A stretch of DNA of 64,000 bases, taken from NCBI GenBank assembly GCA_018350325.1, contig JAEVLN010000002.1:5563456-5627455 (forward strand), written 5' to 3'. This document shows, piece by piece, positions 45,640 through 56,900 of this stretch. The DNA is from Globodera rostochiensis (taxonomy: Eukaryota; Nematoda; Chromadorea; Rhabditida; Heteroderidae). Within the stretch, counting starts at the first letter, position 1. Each line of letters opens with the position of its first letter. The notes beneath the pieces are model-generated. The model had not been told where the DNA came from. It was given only the letters and a program-made list of their open reading frames with translations, and ran no database searches. The position numbers were made by a program, and so were the translations under genes.

Positions 45640-46020
45640 GCTCTATATAAGATTTAACATAAATTTGAGCTGTGGTGAGTCTTTTTCCTGAGACCGTTTG
45701 GAAAAGTTTTTTTTTTAAAAAACACGCCTTTCACTTTATGAAGAATATTGGGTTTCAAATTTTTGCAGTAAAAATCATCACGTCATTTTTATTTTTTCGA
45801 ATCCCAACGAATATAGGGGAAGTATATTCCTTGTCCATATCATGTATATGTGCGTCAAATATTGCCAGAATATCTTTTAAAAAAGTAACATTTTATTTAT
45901 TTTAAAGTTTTGATTGTTTAAAAATCGGCACCTATTCTCTGTTTTGTTTATATTTATTAAAAACTGTTATTACTTTTTAGTAGTTTTTTAATTAATTTTT
46001 AATGTATTTTAAACTTGGCA
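45640..46020 (+). repeat. Dispersed direct duplication with exon, copy 2
   Basis: Partner of 15940-16330. The frame FMKNIGFQIFAVKIITSF at 45730-45800 is conserved, but a one-base change in the following T run breaks the frame compared with the first copy. The left junction of the 7.95-kb tandem duplication (45978) lies within the last part of this repeat. Confidence 0.85.
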
Positions 46021-46119
46021 TAATGTTAGAAATTTGATATTAATTTAAATAACTAATTAATTTATTGCCAGTTGCGAATAATATAATCATAAATTCATTT
46101 GCTATTTCATAACTTACAG

Positions 46120-46197
46120 ATTGTCCGGTTGTCGCAACCGCGTTCCGTGATGCACGAAGTTGGGCTTAAGTTTGAATATACATACATTAGTGTTTAA
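46120..46197 (+). CDS. Small terminal exon candidate
   Basis: After ataacttacag the frame reads IVRLSQPRSVMHEVGLKFEY, then TYISV and TAA. Good acceptor, short length, no linked exon established. Duplicated at 54069-54146. Confidence 0.25.
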   Translation: MVRLSQPRSVMHEVGLKFEYTYISV

Positions 46198-47446
46198 AAA
46201 CATTTGGCTCATAATTCGTTGGAAACAAATCATTCAAAATTATTTTACAATCTCTGATATCGTTAACTTACAAATTTGCTAATTTACTTCTCCTTGACAA
46301 ATACGCCAATTGGCTATGGTCTTAAGGTTCCACAAATACGCAGTCCCTTTTTCTCATCCGTATACTTACTTTATTCAATATTTGATCCAAAGTTTTTACT
46401 TAATTTTTTTAACTTTCTTTTAAAAGAAATTGTTCAATTTATTGCCCTTTATTTTTCTTTTATTTGATAAATTAATAATTTTTATGCTTCGAGCCTATTA
46501 AATGCCTGCTGAATAACGCGAGAATGCGTTGTTTTTAAAGATCGGGTATTTATCAAAACGTCCGTGTCCATATCTTTTTTAAAATTAAAATATTATTTTA
46601 GTTGGAATCTTTATATTTAGCTTTCATTTATTATTTATTTACAATTATCGCAACAGTTCAATCTTTGTGGCCTTTCTTCTTTTTATTTAATATTTATTTG
46701 CTTCATTTATATGTCAGATTAAGAAAAGATAAATTATTATTATTAGGTTATTCAAAACTTTCATGACCATTAAAATTCTAAAAACTTTCTATGTAAATAT
46801 TAATTTTTTTAATAAAACCAAAAGCTAAAAATGCAATACTTTTTAGCTTATCTTTTCATAATATACATTAAAAAATATTTACGAAAATAATCCGGGGTAA
46901 AGATTTTATTGTGTAATTAGTTTTGAGATTTTACAAAATCTCTTTTTGATTTTATTATTTAAATTTTTTGCTTTACCGGCAAAACCCATGGCGATAATAA
47001 AAATGTTAGATTGATTTCATCATATTTTATATTATATAAGGCAGTTTTAATTCTCTTTTATTCTGATTAATTAATCATTTCAGTTTTTTGTACTCCTTTA
47101 TTTGCTAATGTTTGGATTTATTTGAAATGATAAATTTTAATAAGAATTTTGCTATTTTCTCCACTTTTATGCTCATAGGTTGAACCCTTCGTTTTTATTT
47201 TATTAAATGTCTACTTACTACTTCACATTTTTTGATTTCTGTTTTTTGCGCCGCCAGTTGCTGAACCGGTTATTTTAACATTGAAGCTTTTTAGTCATTT
47301 AAATGGATATAAGTCATTTATTGGTAATTTTAATTTTGTGTATTCAAGTCAAGGCTTTAATATTGTGATAGGCTTTGATTTTTTCCGTGTTTATGAACAT
47401 AGAGCTTAAAATTTTGGGCTGCTCGGCCTCTGCGCTAATTGCTTAG

Positions 47447-47561
47447 AAAGTCGTTGCACTCTCGCATTTCTTTATGCGGTCTTCGTGGAAACAGCACACG
47501 CTTGCCGTACTTTCAAAATTTTACGGTTCGTTTAAATTGTCCATATTTAAATTGGTTTTTA
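47447..47561 (+). CDS. Candidate internal exon
   Basis: After taattgcttag the frame reads KSLHSRISLCGLRGNSTRLP and YFQNFTVRLNCPYLNWFL, ending at a donor-like GTGAAT. It is 38 codons plus one base and contains two sequons (NST, NFT). A secreted or membrane protein segment is possible. Duplicated at 55396-55510. No family is recognised. Confidence 0.33.
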
Positions 47562-47637
47562 GTGAATTTATATTGTTTTACATTTTTATTTGAATTGATT
47601 ATTTTTTATAAATTTTATAAAAGATTCACACTGCTGT

Positions 47638-48140
47638 GAGGGAAGAGTCTAGGCTTCTCACCATCCAATTTATAATAATCAATAAAAATGAATTGACTTA
47701 TTAGTATTAGATTTGATTTTTGTTTTATGTTCCAATATTAGTTTTTATTAATCAATCATAACGAAACTGATGTTGTAGTTTAAAATAAAAATGTTTAAAC
47801 ACTCTTTAATAAAAAATTTGATTTGCATATGAAACAACTTTCAGAGAAAACTTTTTATCGTTTACTTTTTAATCGATTTAATTAGCTGAGGGAAGAGTCT
47901 ATGTAGGCTTCTTACCATCCAAAATTTATAATAATCAATAAAAATGAAGTGACATATTAGTATTAGATTGGATTTTTGTTTTATGTTCCAATATTAGTTT
48001 TATTAATCAATTATAACGAAACTGATGTTGTAGTTTAAAATAAAAATTTTTAAACACTCTTTAATAAAAAATTTGATTTTTATATGAAACAACTTTCAGA
48101 GAAAACTTTTTATCGTTTACTTTTTAATCGATTTAATTAG
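47638..48140 (+). repeat. 250-bp direct tandem repeat, two copies
   Basis: The block starting gagggaagagtct and running to cgatttaattagct occurs twice head to tail (47638-47887 and 47888-48140), with a few substitutions and small indels. It is present again in unit 2 at about 55587-56089, giving four copies in the window. Confidence 0.85.
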
Positions 48141-48406
48141 CACCACATTTAAGTTAAATTATTAGAGATGCGGGCAACAAAAGCGAATATACAGATCTGC
48201 ATGAACCTCCACTTGTTTAAGTATTTTTGTTGGTCCGTTGTGAGGCCACCGAACATTCACAGAATCAATGCTAAAACATTCATTGATAGATCAAAAGAGC
48301 ATCTTTATTATATTCCAAAAGAATTGGTTTGAATTTTAAAATAGAAAGAGAAAAATCAATTATCTCTTTTTTATACATAATTAAGTAAAAATTAGATCGT
48401 GGAAAC

Positions 48407-48425
48407 GGGGGGGGGGGGGGGGGGG
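48407..48425 (+). repeat. Run of 19 G, variable between duplicates
   Basis: Mononucleotide run of 19 G in unit 1 and 11 G at 56356-56366 in unit 2. It explains the 8-base change in duplication offset. Confidence 0.9.
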
Positions 48426-50118
48426 TGAGTCGTTCATTTTTTTTAATGTCAAAATTTGTTGAGGCAATATTTTATTTTTCCGCAATTTTAATGGTGATTT
48501 TACTTTGTATTTTTTAAGTTACTAAAATTAATGCAACGACACGACTTTTTTCAAGATAATCGATTTTTGCAGGTCAGTTGAATTTATTATTTATAAATGA
48601 TTTCATTATTTTGCATTAATTTTTTTTATCCGATCCTTACTCAGCGCCCTTAATTCTTGTAATTAATGCAGAGTTTTCGACCAGTGTGGATCTCGATCCC
48701 ATTTGAACTTTTTTTTCATCTATTTAGTAACTACTTCAAGATTTTCAACTTAAATCTAAGTTTGAGTTTGCATTATTTACTTTTACTGTAATTTCAAGCT
48801 ATTGCTTTGCTTGTTGGTTGTGAATCGGTATCTACTTTTGAGCTAATTTTATTCACTATAAAAGTTTTAAAAAAATATTAACTTCATTTAATCGTAATTT
48901 TATACATATTCTTTGACTATTTAAAAGCACAATTTTCCTCCAGAGAGCTAAAAAAATTTGGAGAAGTAATAAATATTAAAGAAAACGATATTTACTTTGT
49001 CTGGATATTTATTCACTAACATCATTTAATTTGTAGACAAAATTGATTTCAATAATTGTCATTTTTGCAGAGATAATTAATGCCGCCGCGTCTTTTAACA
49101 TTCGAGTTGATATTTATTTTTAATTTACTAATTTGTACTAAGAAAAATTTAAATTTATTCTGAATTTTACGTTTGGTCTTTTTTAATTATTTTGAATAGT
49201 TGGCACGTGTTGCAAAAGGCGCTAAACTTGCATTGTGTATTGTTTGCCGATTGCTAAAAGTGTTTTTCTTTAATTTTTATATTTAAACATTTATAGTAAT
49301 TTTTTACTTTTTATTCATTAGTTATTATTGATGCAGTCGTCCAGTCGCTCATTCAATTAGTATTTTGGCAGTATCTTTTTAATTATCACAAATGTCAATT
49401 TGAAATTTATATACATTTTTTTTAGAAGCTTTTTTATTATTTAATAGCATTTTATTTGCCTAAATTTTGAGAAACAAGTTCATTTTGAGATGTACTCAAA
49501 ACCTCTATTCTTATTGTCTTTTATTTGGTTATTTATTAATAAATGTTTGTTTTCATTTTTAGCTTCCAAAAAAATGCCTTCGATGTGCCAATCTGCCACG
49601 TGAATTCTTGTGCGTGATTTATGCATTTCTTTGATTTATAAAATGAAAGCTGTGAGCAGTTTAATTTAATGTAACTACCTAGATCCAAGTGCTTGCTTTT
49701 ATATTTTTTACCAGATAGTATGAAGTTTTATTTGATGATGTCACTCCGGCATAAGTTGTTTTGTTTTATAAATAATATGTGTTACAAATTTATTCTTAAA
49801 ACAAACTTGTTGCTCTTAAAAAACAATACGCTCAGACATCAATTAAGGCCAATAGATAATTGATTAACATTTAAACGATTATTTTATTTAAACAGCAAAT
49901 TACTAAATTAAACAATAAATATTTTGGGTCACTCGCCAACGGCAGAATAAGCCATCGGTGGCTATTGATCGATTAAATAATTTTTTAATACATAACGTAT
50001 TCAAGTGTCCCTGATCGTCTTTGTTTAGCTTCTTTTTTCTTCTTTCATTATGAAGTTTAAAGAATTATATATTTTTTACTTATAAAAGCCTTTAATTTTT
50101 ATGATTTTGATGACATAA

Positions 50119-50319
50119 AATTTTAAAATTATTGTATATTATTTTTTTATATCTTTTCCCACCCGTTATTGCGTTGTGCTCACGTTGCCTGTTTCGACGT
50201 TGCCGCTGATAATTCCGAATTCGTATTATGGGTCCTTTTTTCTTGTTTGTATCTTAACTATTTTTTTCCATTTGATCACTTATTTCTTTCTTGTTATTTT
50301 TATTACAAATGTTCTTTAA
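50119..50319 (+). CDS. Hydrophobic open frame, 66 codons
   Basis: Open from just after a TAA to TAA at 50317. The GC-richer centre reads FPTRYCVVLTLPVSTLPLII and is followed by a strongly hydrophobic tail. No ATG and no clear acceptor, so it could be an exon with unrecognised borders or chance. Duplicated at 58060-58260. Confidence 0.18.
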   Translation, partial: NFKIIVYYFFISFPTRYCVVLTLPVSTLPLIIPNSYYGSFFLVCILTIFFHLITYFFLVIFITNVL

Positions 50320-51379
50320 ATTACTTGATTATATTTTGATTTTAAAATAGGAGTTTTTAATCATATATAGTTTTAATAAATTTTAATAATTAATTTGTTT
50401 ACGCTTTCACTGAAACTTTTAAAGAGGTCCATTTATAGATTGATTCATTCATTCATTCGGTATTTAAAATTTTGTGGGTAATAAATGATTAATATTTTAT
50501 TAAACCAAGGTTAGATGCTCGTTCAAAAAATTTTGTAGATATTTTTTATAAGGAGATTTATTTTATTTTGCTTATTATAATTTATTTTTTTTATGAAAGG
50601 GGGCACTTGTAAATTTAAAAACAAATTAATTTCTGTTATATTTGTATTAAAAAAAGTTTCTATTCCTCGTGGGCCATAATATTGTAAATTTTTAATCCTA
50701 TCAAAACATGCTATTTTTTGTTTTAACTAGTATTATTAATTTGACACATTACAAAATGAGTATGAAGGACAATAAAAATAATACTGCTCAGATCTTGACT
50801 TTGGTTAGAGAATCCACACACTCATGTGCATGGGAGACGGTCATCTATAATGAGTCCGTCAAGGTGGCATATTTTTAGAACATGATTTTTATTTTTAAAT
50901 TTTCATTGATTTTTATTTTTAAAAGTGGCTTATTATTGTTTATTTTAACCTAATGCATTACTGCTTAAAAATAATAATTTAATTTTTAAAAAGCTTATAA
51001 GTTCAAAGCATAAAATGTTTTGGGTTTTTTCAACAATATTTAATTCATTCAGAAATTATTATAAAAATATCTTATTTTGCCATGTCACATTATATTTTCT
51101 TTGTCAAAATTCTCTCTGTCAAATAATCCTTTTGTAAAATTTTTATTAATAATCTTTTTGAATCCTATTCAACTTTTTTGATACTGATTCTAATTTTAGT
51201 TTTTTGTTTTGATAAATATATTATTTTGATTGTACTTGAATTTCGCTACATTGCACAGTTATGTATTTTAGAATCAATTATTGTTGACTTAAAACAAAAT
51301 TGTCTTTTATTTAATTTTGAAAAAAAGCAAATAAAAATATCAAGTGATCGATCTATCCGTCAATTTGCACTGACTATGA

Positions 51380-52010
51380 GTACTGGCTGACCTTTGCCGC
51401 CCCGCTTTCTCAGCCCTCATCTCTTCCATTTTTTCTCTCTGCCCTCACATTCATTTTGCTTTCTCTTCCTCCCTCTTTCTCTTCTCTCAACTTGATTTGC
51501 TTCTCTCCTACCCCCGCCCCCCATTCTTTCTTGTCCTCACATTCATTTTGTTTTCTCTTCGCCCTCTTTCTCTGTTCTCACATTCATTTTGCTTTCTTTT
51601 CCTCCCTATTTCTCTTCTCTCAACTTGATTTGCTTCTCTCCTACCCCCGCCCCCCATTCTTTCTTGTCCTCACATTCATTTTGTTTTCTCTTCGCCCTCT
51701 TTCTCTGTTCTCACATTCATTTTGCTTTCTCTTCCTCCCTATTTCTCTTCTCTCAACTTGATTTGCTTCTCTCCTACCCCCGCGCCCCATTCTTTCTTGT
51801 CCTCATATTTATTTAGTTTCTCTTCCCCCTCTTTCTCTGTTCTCACTTTCTTTTGCTTTCTTTTCTCTTCCTTCTCTTTCTTATTCTTCGATTGGCATTG
51901 ACCCTCTGCCCAAACACACCGATTCATGCATTTTCACATCGAAAAGTTGGCGTCCACCCAAAATGACCATAAAATTTACAAAATGGGTGCTCGTTACACG
52001 AACCGCTTTT
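51380..52010 (+). repeat. Polypyrimidine repeat family with 133-bp minisatellite
   Basis: CT-rich tract with a tandem unit of 133 bases (ctcacattcattttgctttc to tttctctgtt) present about three times between 51440 and 51870. It is followed by the family tail cgattggcattgaccctctg, catcgaaaagttggcgtcca and acaaaatgggtgctcgt, also seen at 26270-26390 and, inverted, at 24895-25060. Frames reading FSSLNLICFSP are repeat artefacts. Duplicated at 59321-59951. Confidence 0.8.
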
Positions 52011-52949
52011 TTGGGTTTTCGCATCAATCAGATTTACTGGTCAGAAGGATTATTGATACTCGTTTTTTTTGGAATTTTTTTAAATAAAAATTTCGACAAG
52101 TTAAAAAAATAACAAGTATTTTTAGTTCAGGCGCCGTCGTAAATTTTTTATTGTTTTACATTATTGTAAAGAAATTTTCGCAAAATATTGGGGGGAGGGG
52201 GGGGGTGGCCAAGGTTACGCTCCAGGAAAATAACAAAAATGCGGATATGCACGGTATCCACAGATATGAGTTTAGACTCATCTGTATACAAATATTCGGA
52301 GACCGTTGCATCCCTGATAATAATTCCATAACATTTTCTATTTTTTATGTATCTTACTTATTATCGAATCGGAAATTGGACCCTCTTTCAAATATTTAAA
52401 GTCGCAAAAAACCACATGAATTGATCGGTAAATCACTTAAATAAAAGCGTTTACATTCGAAAATCTAAATAATAAAACGAACAAAAATCAATTTTTTAAT
52501 TTAATGGTGAACAAATAATATTCATTTAAATTTACAAAAACATATCAACATTAAAAAGGTTTTTCTTTAAATGAAATTAGTTATTCATAAAATTTATAAC
52601 ATTGAACTATAAACTTGTTTTTAGACACGTTCTCAATAGAAACAAATAATTATTCAATAAAACAATTATTAAATATCTAATATCTTTAATACATCTTGAC
52701 TCCAACACTTTTTTTTAAAATGACAATTAAATTAACTTTAAATACAAATGCTTAATCATAAGAATCTCATACATAAAATATTTTTGTACTAATAAAAATA
52801 CAAAAATAAAAATATAGTAACTGCAACGTATTAGATCTTAAATTAATTTTTATTGATACATTGAATTAATGCTAAAAAAATAAAAATACGAATCTTATAA
52901 TGAAAGATATAAAATATTGATTTTGAATAATACCATTTGTAGATCAAAA

Positions 52950-53023
52950 TAAAAGAAAAAAATCGAAATAATTAAGTGAAAGCTCGAAGAGGATGTGCGA
53001 GAAAGAAGGGCTGGGGTCGCCCT
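52950..53023 (-). CDS. Small minus-strand exon candidate
   Basis: After aagatcattag on the minus strand, GDPSPSFSHILFELSLNYFD is read. The + strand of the same bases is also open and basic (VKARRGCARKKGWGRPNDLK). Strand unresolved. Duplicated at +7,941. Confidence 0.18.
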
Positions 53024-53197
53024 AATGATCTTAAACTAAAGATTCATTCAAGTAAAATTAGACATCCCTAAAATGTATAATTTATCTCAAAAATCCAACT
53101 AAAATTTTATAAAAATGGAACCTAAATTAAACTTATTTGCGCATTTCATATGTGCACAACACAATTAACATGATTGAACTAAATAAATAAAGCTAAA

Positions 53198-53440
53198 TTA
53201 AACAAGATTCAATGTTAAAAAAACACTTGCAAAATTTATCATACCTAAATCATTTCTAAACAAAAAGTTATTTATTTTTGTTATAAACCAAACTATTACA
53301 GTTGAAATTAAAAAAATACTTGTAAAGAATATAGAAAATCTGCCTTTGGATATCATGGCCTTAAATTTAACATTGCTAGGACAGATAATAATAGCTCCTC
53401 TCGATGAGAGAAATGGAAAAAAAATTACGAGATTAATCAT
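53198..53440 (-). CDS. AT-rich hydrophobic ORF, doubtful
   Basis: An 80-codon minus-strand frame beginning with ATG, with fragments RGAIIICPSNVKFKAMISK and FTSIFLISTVIVWFITKI. It is AT-rich and hydrophobic, as expected for chance frames in T-rich sequence, and has no splice support. Duplicated at 61139-61381. Confidence 0.15.
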   Translation of the reverse strand: MINLVIFFPFLSSRGAIIICPSNVKFKAMISKGRFSIFFTSIFLISTVIVWFITKINNFLFRNDLGMINFASVFLTLNLV

Positions 53441-53585
53441 AATACACCGTGACTCAAAATCTCAACCACAAAATACTTTTGTATTTAATAAATAATATAA
53501 AAATAAATATACAACTGCAAAATTGTTAAATCTGAAATAGATTGAATATGTGTAATTAAATTTAAATAATAAAATTAGATTTTAG

Positions 53586-53766
53586 GTTGTGTCGCAGAGC
53601 GCGAAAAAAAGGCTTCTTCACAAGATGCAAGTGGCGAGAAACGACAAAATACGGAGAATGGGGCCAAATTAATGGATTAAATGTCAATTTAAAAATAGAT
53701 AATTTTAAAAATATTATCACAAATTTAGTAAAAAACTATTCAAAACAAGATATGCGCTTACATTAA
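53586..53766 (+). CDS. Candidate basic terminal exon
   Basis: After the acceptor agattttag, 59 codons read LCRRARKKGFFTRCKWRETT and KYGEWGQINGLNVNLKI and end at TAA 53764-53766. It is Lys/Arg-rich with two Trp, which suggests nucleic-acid binding but proves nothing. The opposite strand is open only over the GC-rich part and lacks an AG to enter it. Duplicated at 61527-61707 without a frame break. Confidence 0.38.
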
Positions 53767-53926
53767 TCTTAGTAAACTTTTAATGAGTTTAATCAAAATT
53801 AAATTCAAATATTTATTAACTATTAATATTAAAAATAAATAGCAAGTAAAAAATAATTATAAACTGTCTAAACCCGTCTTGCCAAAATCACCCAACTATT
53901 TGTTTATTATTTTTATGATTACCTGA

Positions 53927-56900
53927 TAGTAGTTTTTTAATTAATTTTTAATGTATTTTAAACTTGGCATAATGTTAGAAATTTGATATTAATTTAAATA
54001 ACTAATTAATTTATTGCCAGTTGCGAATAATATAATCATAAATTCATTTGCTATTTCATAACTTACAGATTGTCCGGTTGTCGCAACCGCGTTCCGTGAT
54101 GCACGAAGTTGGGCTTAAGTTTGAATATACATACATTAGTGTTTAAAAACATTTGGCTCATAATTCGTTGGAAACAAATCATTCAAAATTATTTTACAAT
54201 CTCTGATATCGTTAACTTACAAATTTGCTAATTTACTTCTCCTTGACAAATACGCCAATTGGCTATGGTCTTAAGGTTCCACAAATACGCAGTCCCTTTT
54301 TCTCATCCGTATACTTACTTTATTCAATATTTGATCCAAAGTTTTTACTTCATTTTTTTAACTTTCTTTTAAAAGAAATTGTTCAATTTATTGCCCTTTA
54401 TTTTTCTTTTATTTGATAAATTAATAATTTTTATGCTTCGAGCCTATTAAATGCCTGCTGAATAACGCGAGAATGCGTTGTTTTTAAAGATCGGGTATTT
54501 ATCAAAACGTCCGTGTCCATATCTTTTTTAAAATTAAAATATTATTTTAGTTGGAATCTTTATATTTAGCTTTCATTTATTATTTATTTACAATTATCGC
54601 AACAGTTCAATCTTTGTGGCCTTTCTTCTTTTTATTTAATATTTATTTGCTTCATTTATATGTCAGATTAAGAAAAGATAAATTATTATTATTAGGTTAT
54701 TCAAAACTTTCATGACCATTAAAATTCTAAAAACTTTCTATGTAAATATTAATTTTTTTAATAAAACCAAAAGCTAAAAATGCAATACTTTTTAGCTTAT
54801 CTTTTCATAATATACATTAAAAAATATTTACGAAAATAATCCGGGGTAAAGATTTTATTGTGTAATTAGTTTTGAGATTTTACAAAATCTCTTTTTGATT
54901 TTATTATTTAAATTTTTTGCTTTACCGGCAAAACCCATGGCGATAATAAAAATGTTAGATTGATTTTATCATATTTTATATTATATAAGGCAGTTTTAAT
55001 TCTCTTTTATTCTGATTAATTAATCATTTCAGTTTTTTGTACTCCTTTATTTGCTAATGTTTGGATTTATTTGAAATGATAAATTTTAATAAGAATTTTG
55101 CTATTTTCTCCACTTTTATGCTCATAGGTTGAACCCTTCGTTTTTATTTTATTAAATGTCTACTTACTACTTCACATTTTTTGATTTCTGTTTTTTGCGC
55201 CGCCAGTTGCTGAACCGGTTATTTTAACATTGAAGCTTTTTAGTCATTTAAATGGATATAAGTCATTTATTGGTAATTTTAATTTTGTGTATTCAAGTCA
55301 AGGCTTTAATATTGTGATAGGCTTTGATTTTTTCCGTGTTTATGAACATAGAGCTTAAAATTTTGGGCTGCTCGGCCTCTGCGCTAATTGCTTAGAAAGT
55401 CGTTGCACTCTCGCATTTCTTTATGCGGTCTTCGTGGAAACAGCACACGCTTGCCGTACTTTCAAAATTTTACGGTTCGTTTAAATTGTCCATATTTAAA
55501 TTGGTTTTTAGTGAATTTATATTGTTTTACATTTTTATTTGAATTGATTATTTTTTATAAATTTTATAAAAGATTCACACTGCTGTGAGGGAAGAGTCTA
55601 GGCTTCTCACCATCCAATTTATAATAATCAATAAAAATGAATTGACTTATTAGTATTAGATTTGATTTTTGTTTTATGTTCCAATATTAGTTTTTATTAA
55701 TCAATCATAACGAAACTGATGTTGTAGTTTAAAATAAAAATGTTTAAACACTCTTTAATAAAAAATTTGATTTGCATATGAAACAACTTTCAGAGAAAAC
55801 TTTTTATCGTTTACTTTTTAATCGATTTAATTAGCTGAGGGAAGAGTCTATGTAGGCTTCTTACCATCCAAAATTTATAATAATCAATAAAAATGAAGTG
55901 ACATATTAGTATTAGATTGGATTTATGTTTTATGTTCCAATATTAGTTTTATTAATCAATTATAACGAAACTGATGTTGTAGTTTAAAATAAAAATTTTT
56001 AAACACTCTTTAATAAAAAATTTGATTTTTATATGAAACAACTTTCAGAGAAAACTTTTTATCGTTTACTTTTTAATCGATTTAATTAGCACCACATTTA
56101 AGTTAAATTATTAGAGATGCGGGCAACAAAAGCGAATATACAGATCTGCATGAACCTCCACTTGTTTAAGTATTTTTGTTGGTCCGTTGTGAGGCCACCG
56201 AACATTCACAGAATCAATGCTAAAACATTCATTGATAGATCAAAAGAGCATCTTTATTATATTCCAAAAGAATTGGTTTGAATTTTAAAATAGAAAGAGA
56301 AAAATCAATTATCTCTTTTTTATACATAATTAAGTAAAAATTAGATCGTGGAAACGGGGGGGGGGGTGAGTCGTTCATTTTTTTTAATGTCAAAATTTGT
56401 TGAGGCAATATTTTATTTTTCCGCAATTTTAATGGTGATTTTACTTTGTATTTTTTAAGTTACTAAAATTAATGCAACGACACGACTTTTTTCAAGATAA
56501 TCGATTTTTGCAGGTCAGTTGAATTTATTATTTATAAATGATTTCATTATTTTGCATTAATTTTTTTTATCCGATCCTTACTCAGCGCCCTTAATTCTTG
56601 TAATTAATGCAGAGTTTTCGACCAGTGTGGATCTCGATCCCATTTGAACTTTTTTTTCATCTATTTAGTAACTACTTCAAGATTTTCAACTTAAATCTAA
56701 GTTTGAGTTTGCATTATTTACTTTTACTGTAATTTCAAGCTATTGCTTTGCTTGTTGGTTGTGAATCGGTATCTACTTTTGAGCTAATTTTATTCACTAT
56801 AAAAGTTTTAAAAAAATATTAACTTCATTTAATCGTAATTTTATACATATTCTTTGACTATTTAAAAGCACAATTTTCCTCCAGAGAGCTAAAAAAATTT

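Larger units (their letters stand above)
45978..53926 (+). repeat. 7.95-kb tandem duplication, unit 1 (7,949 bp)
   Basis: Landmarks recur at +7,949 before the long G run and +7,941 after it. The unit begins tagtagttttttaatt and ends before tagtagtttt at 53927. A two-base TA overlap is shared at the junction. Differences from unit 2 seen on reading: 46402 A/C, 47018 C/T, 47976 T/A, 53894 A/C, and a run of 19 versus 11 G at 48407. Confidence 0.95.

Noticed and set aside
51456..51927. Ser/Phe/Leu-rich and Lys/Glu-rich ORFs on both strands.
   Set aside because: They are frames through a CT/GA minisatellite; the peptide repeats follow the 133-bp DNA repeat.
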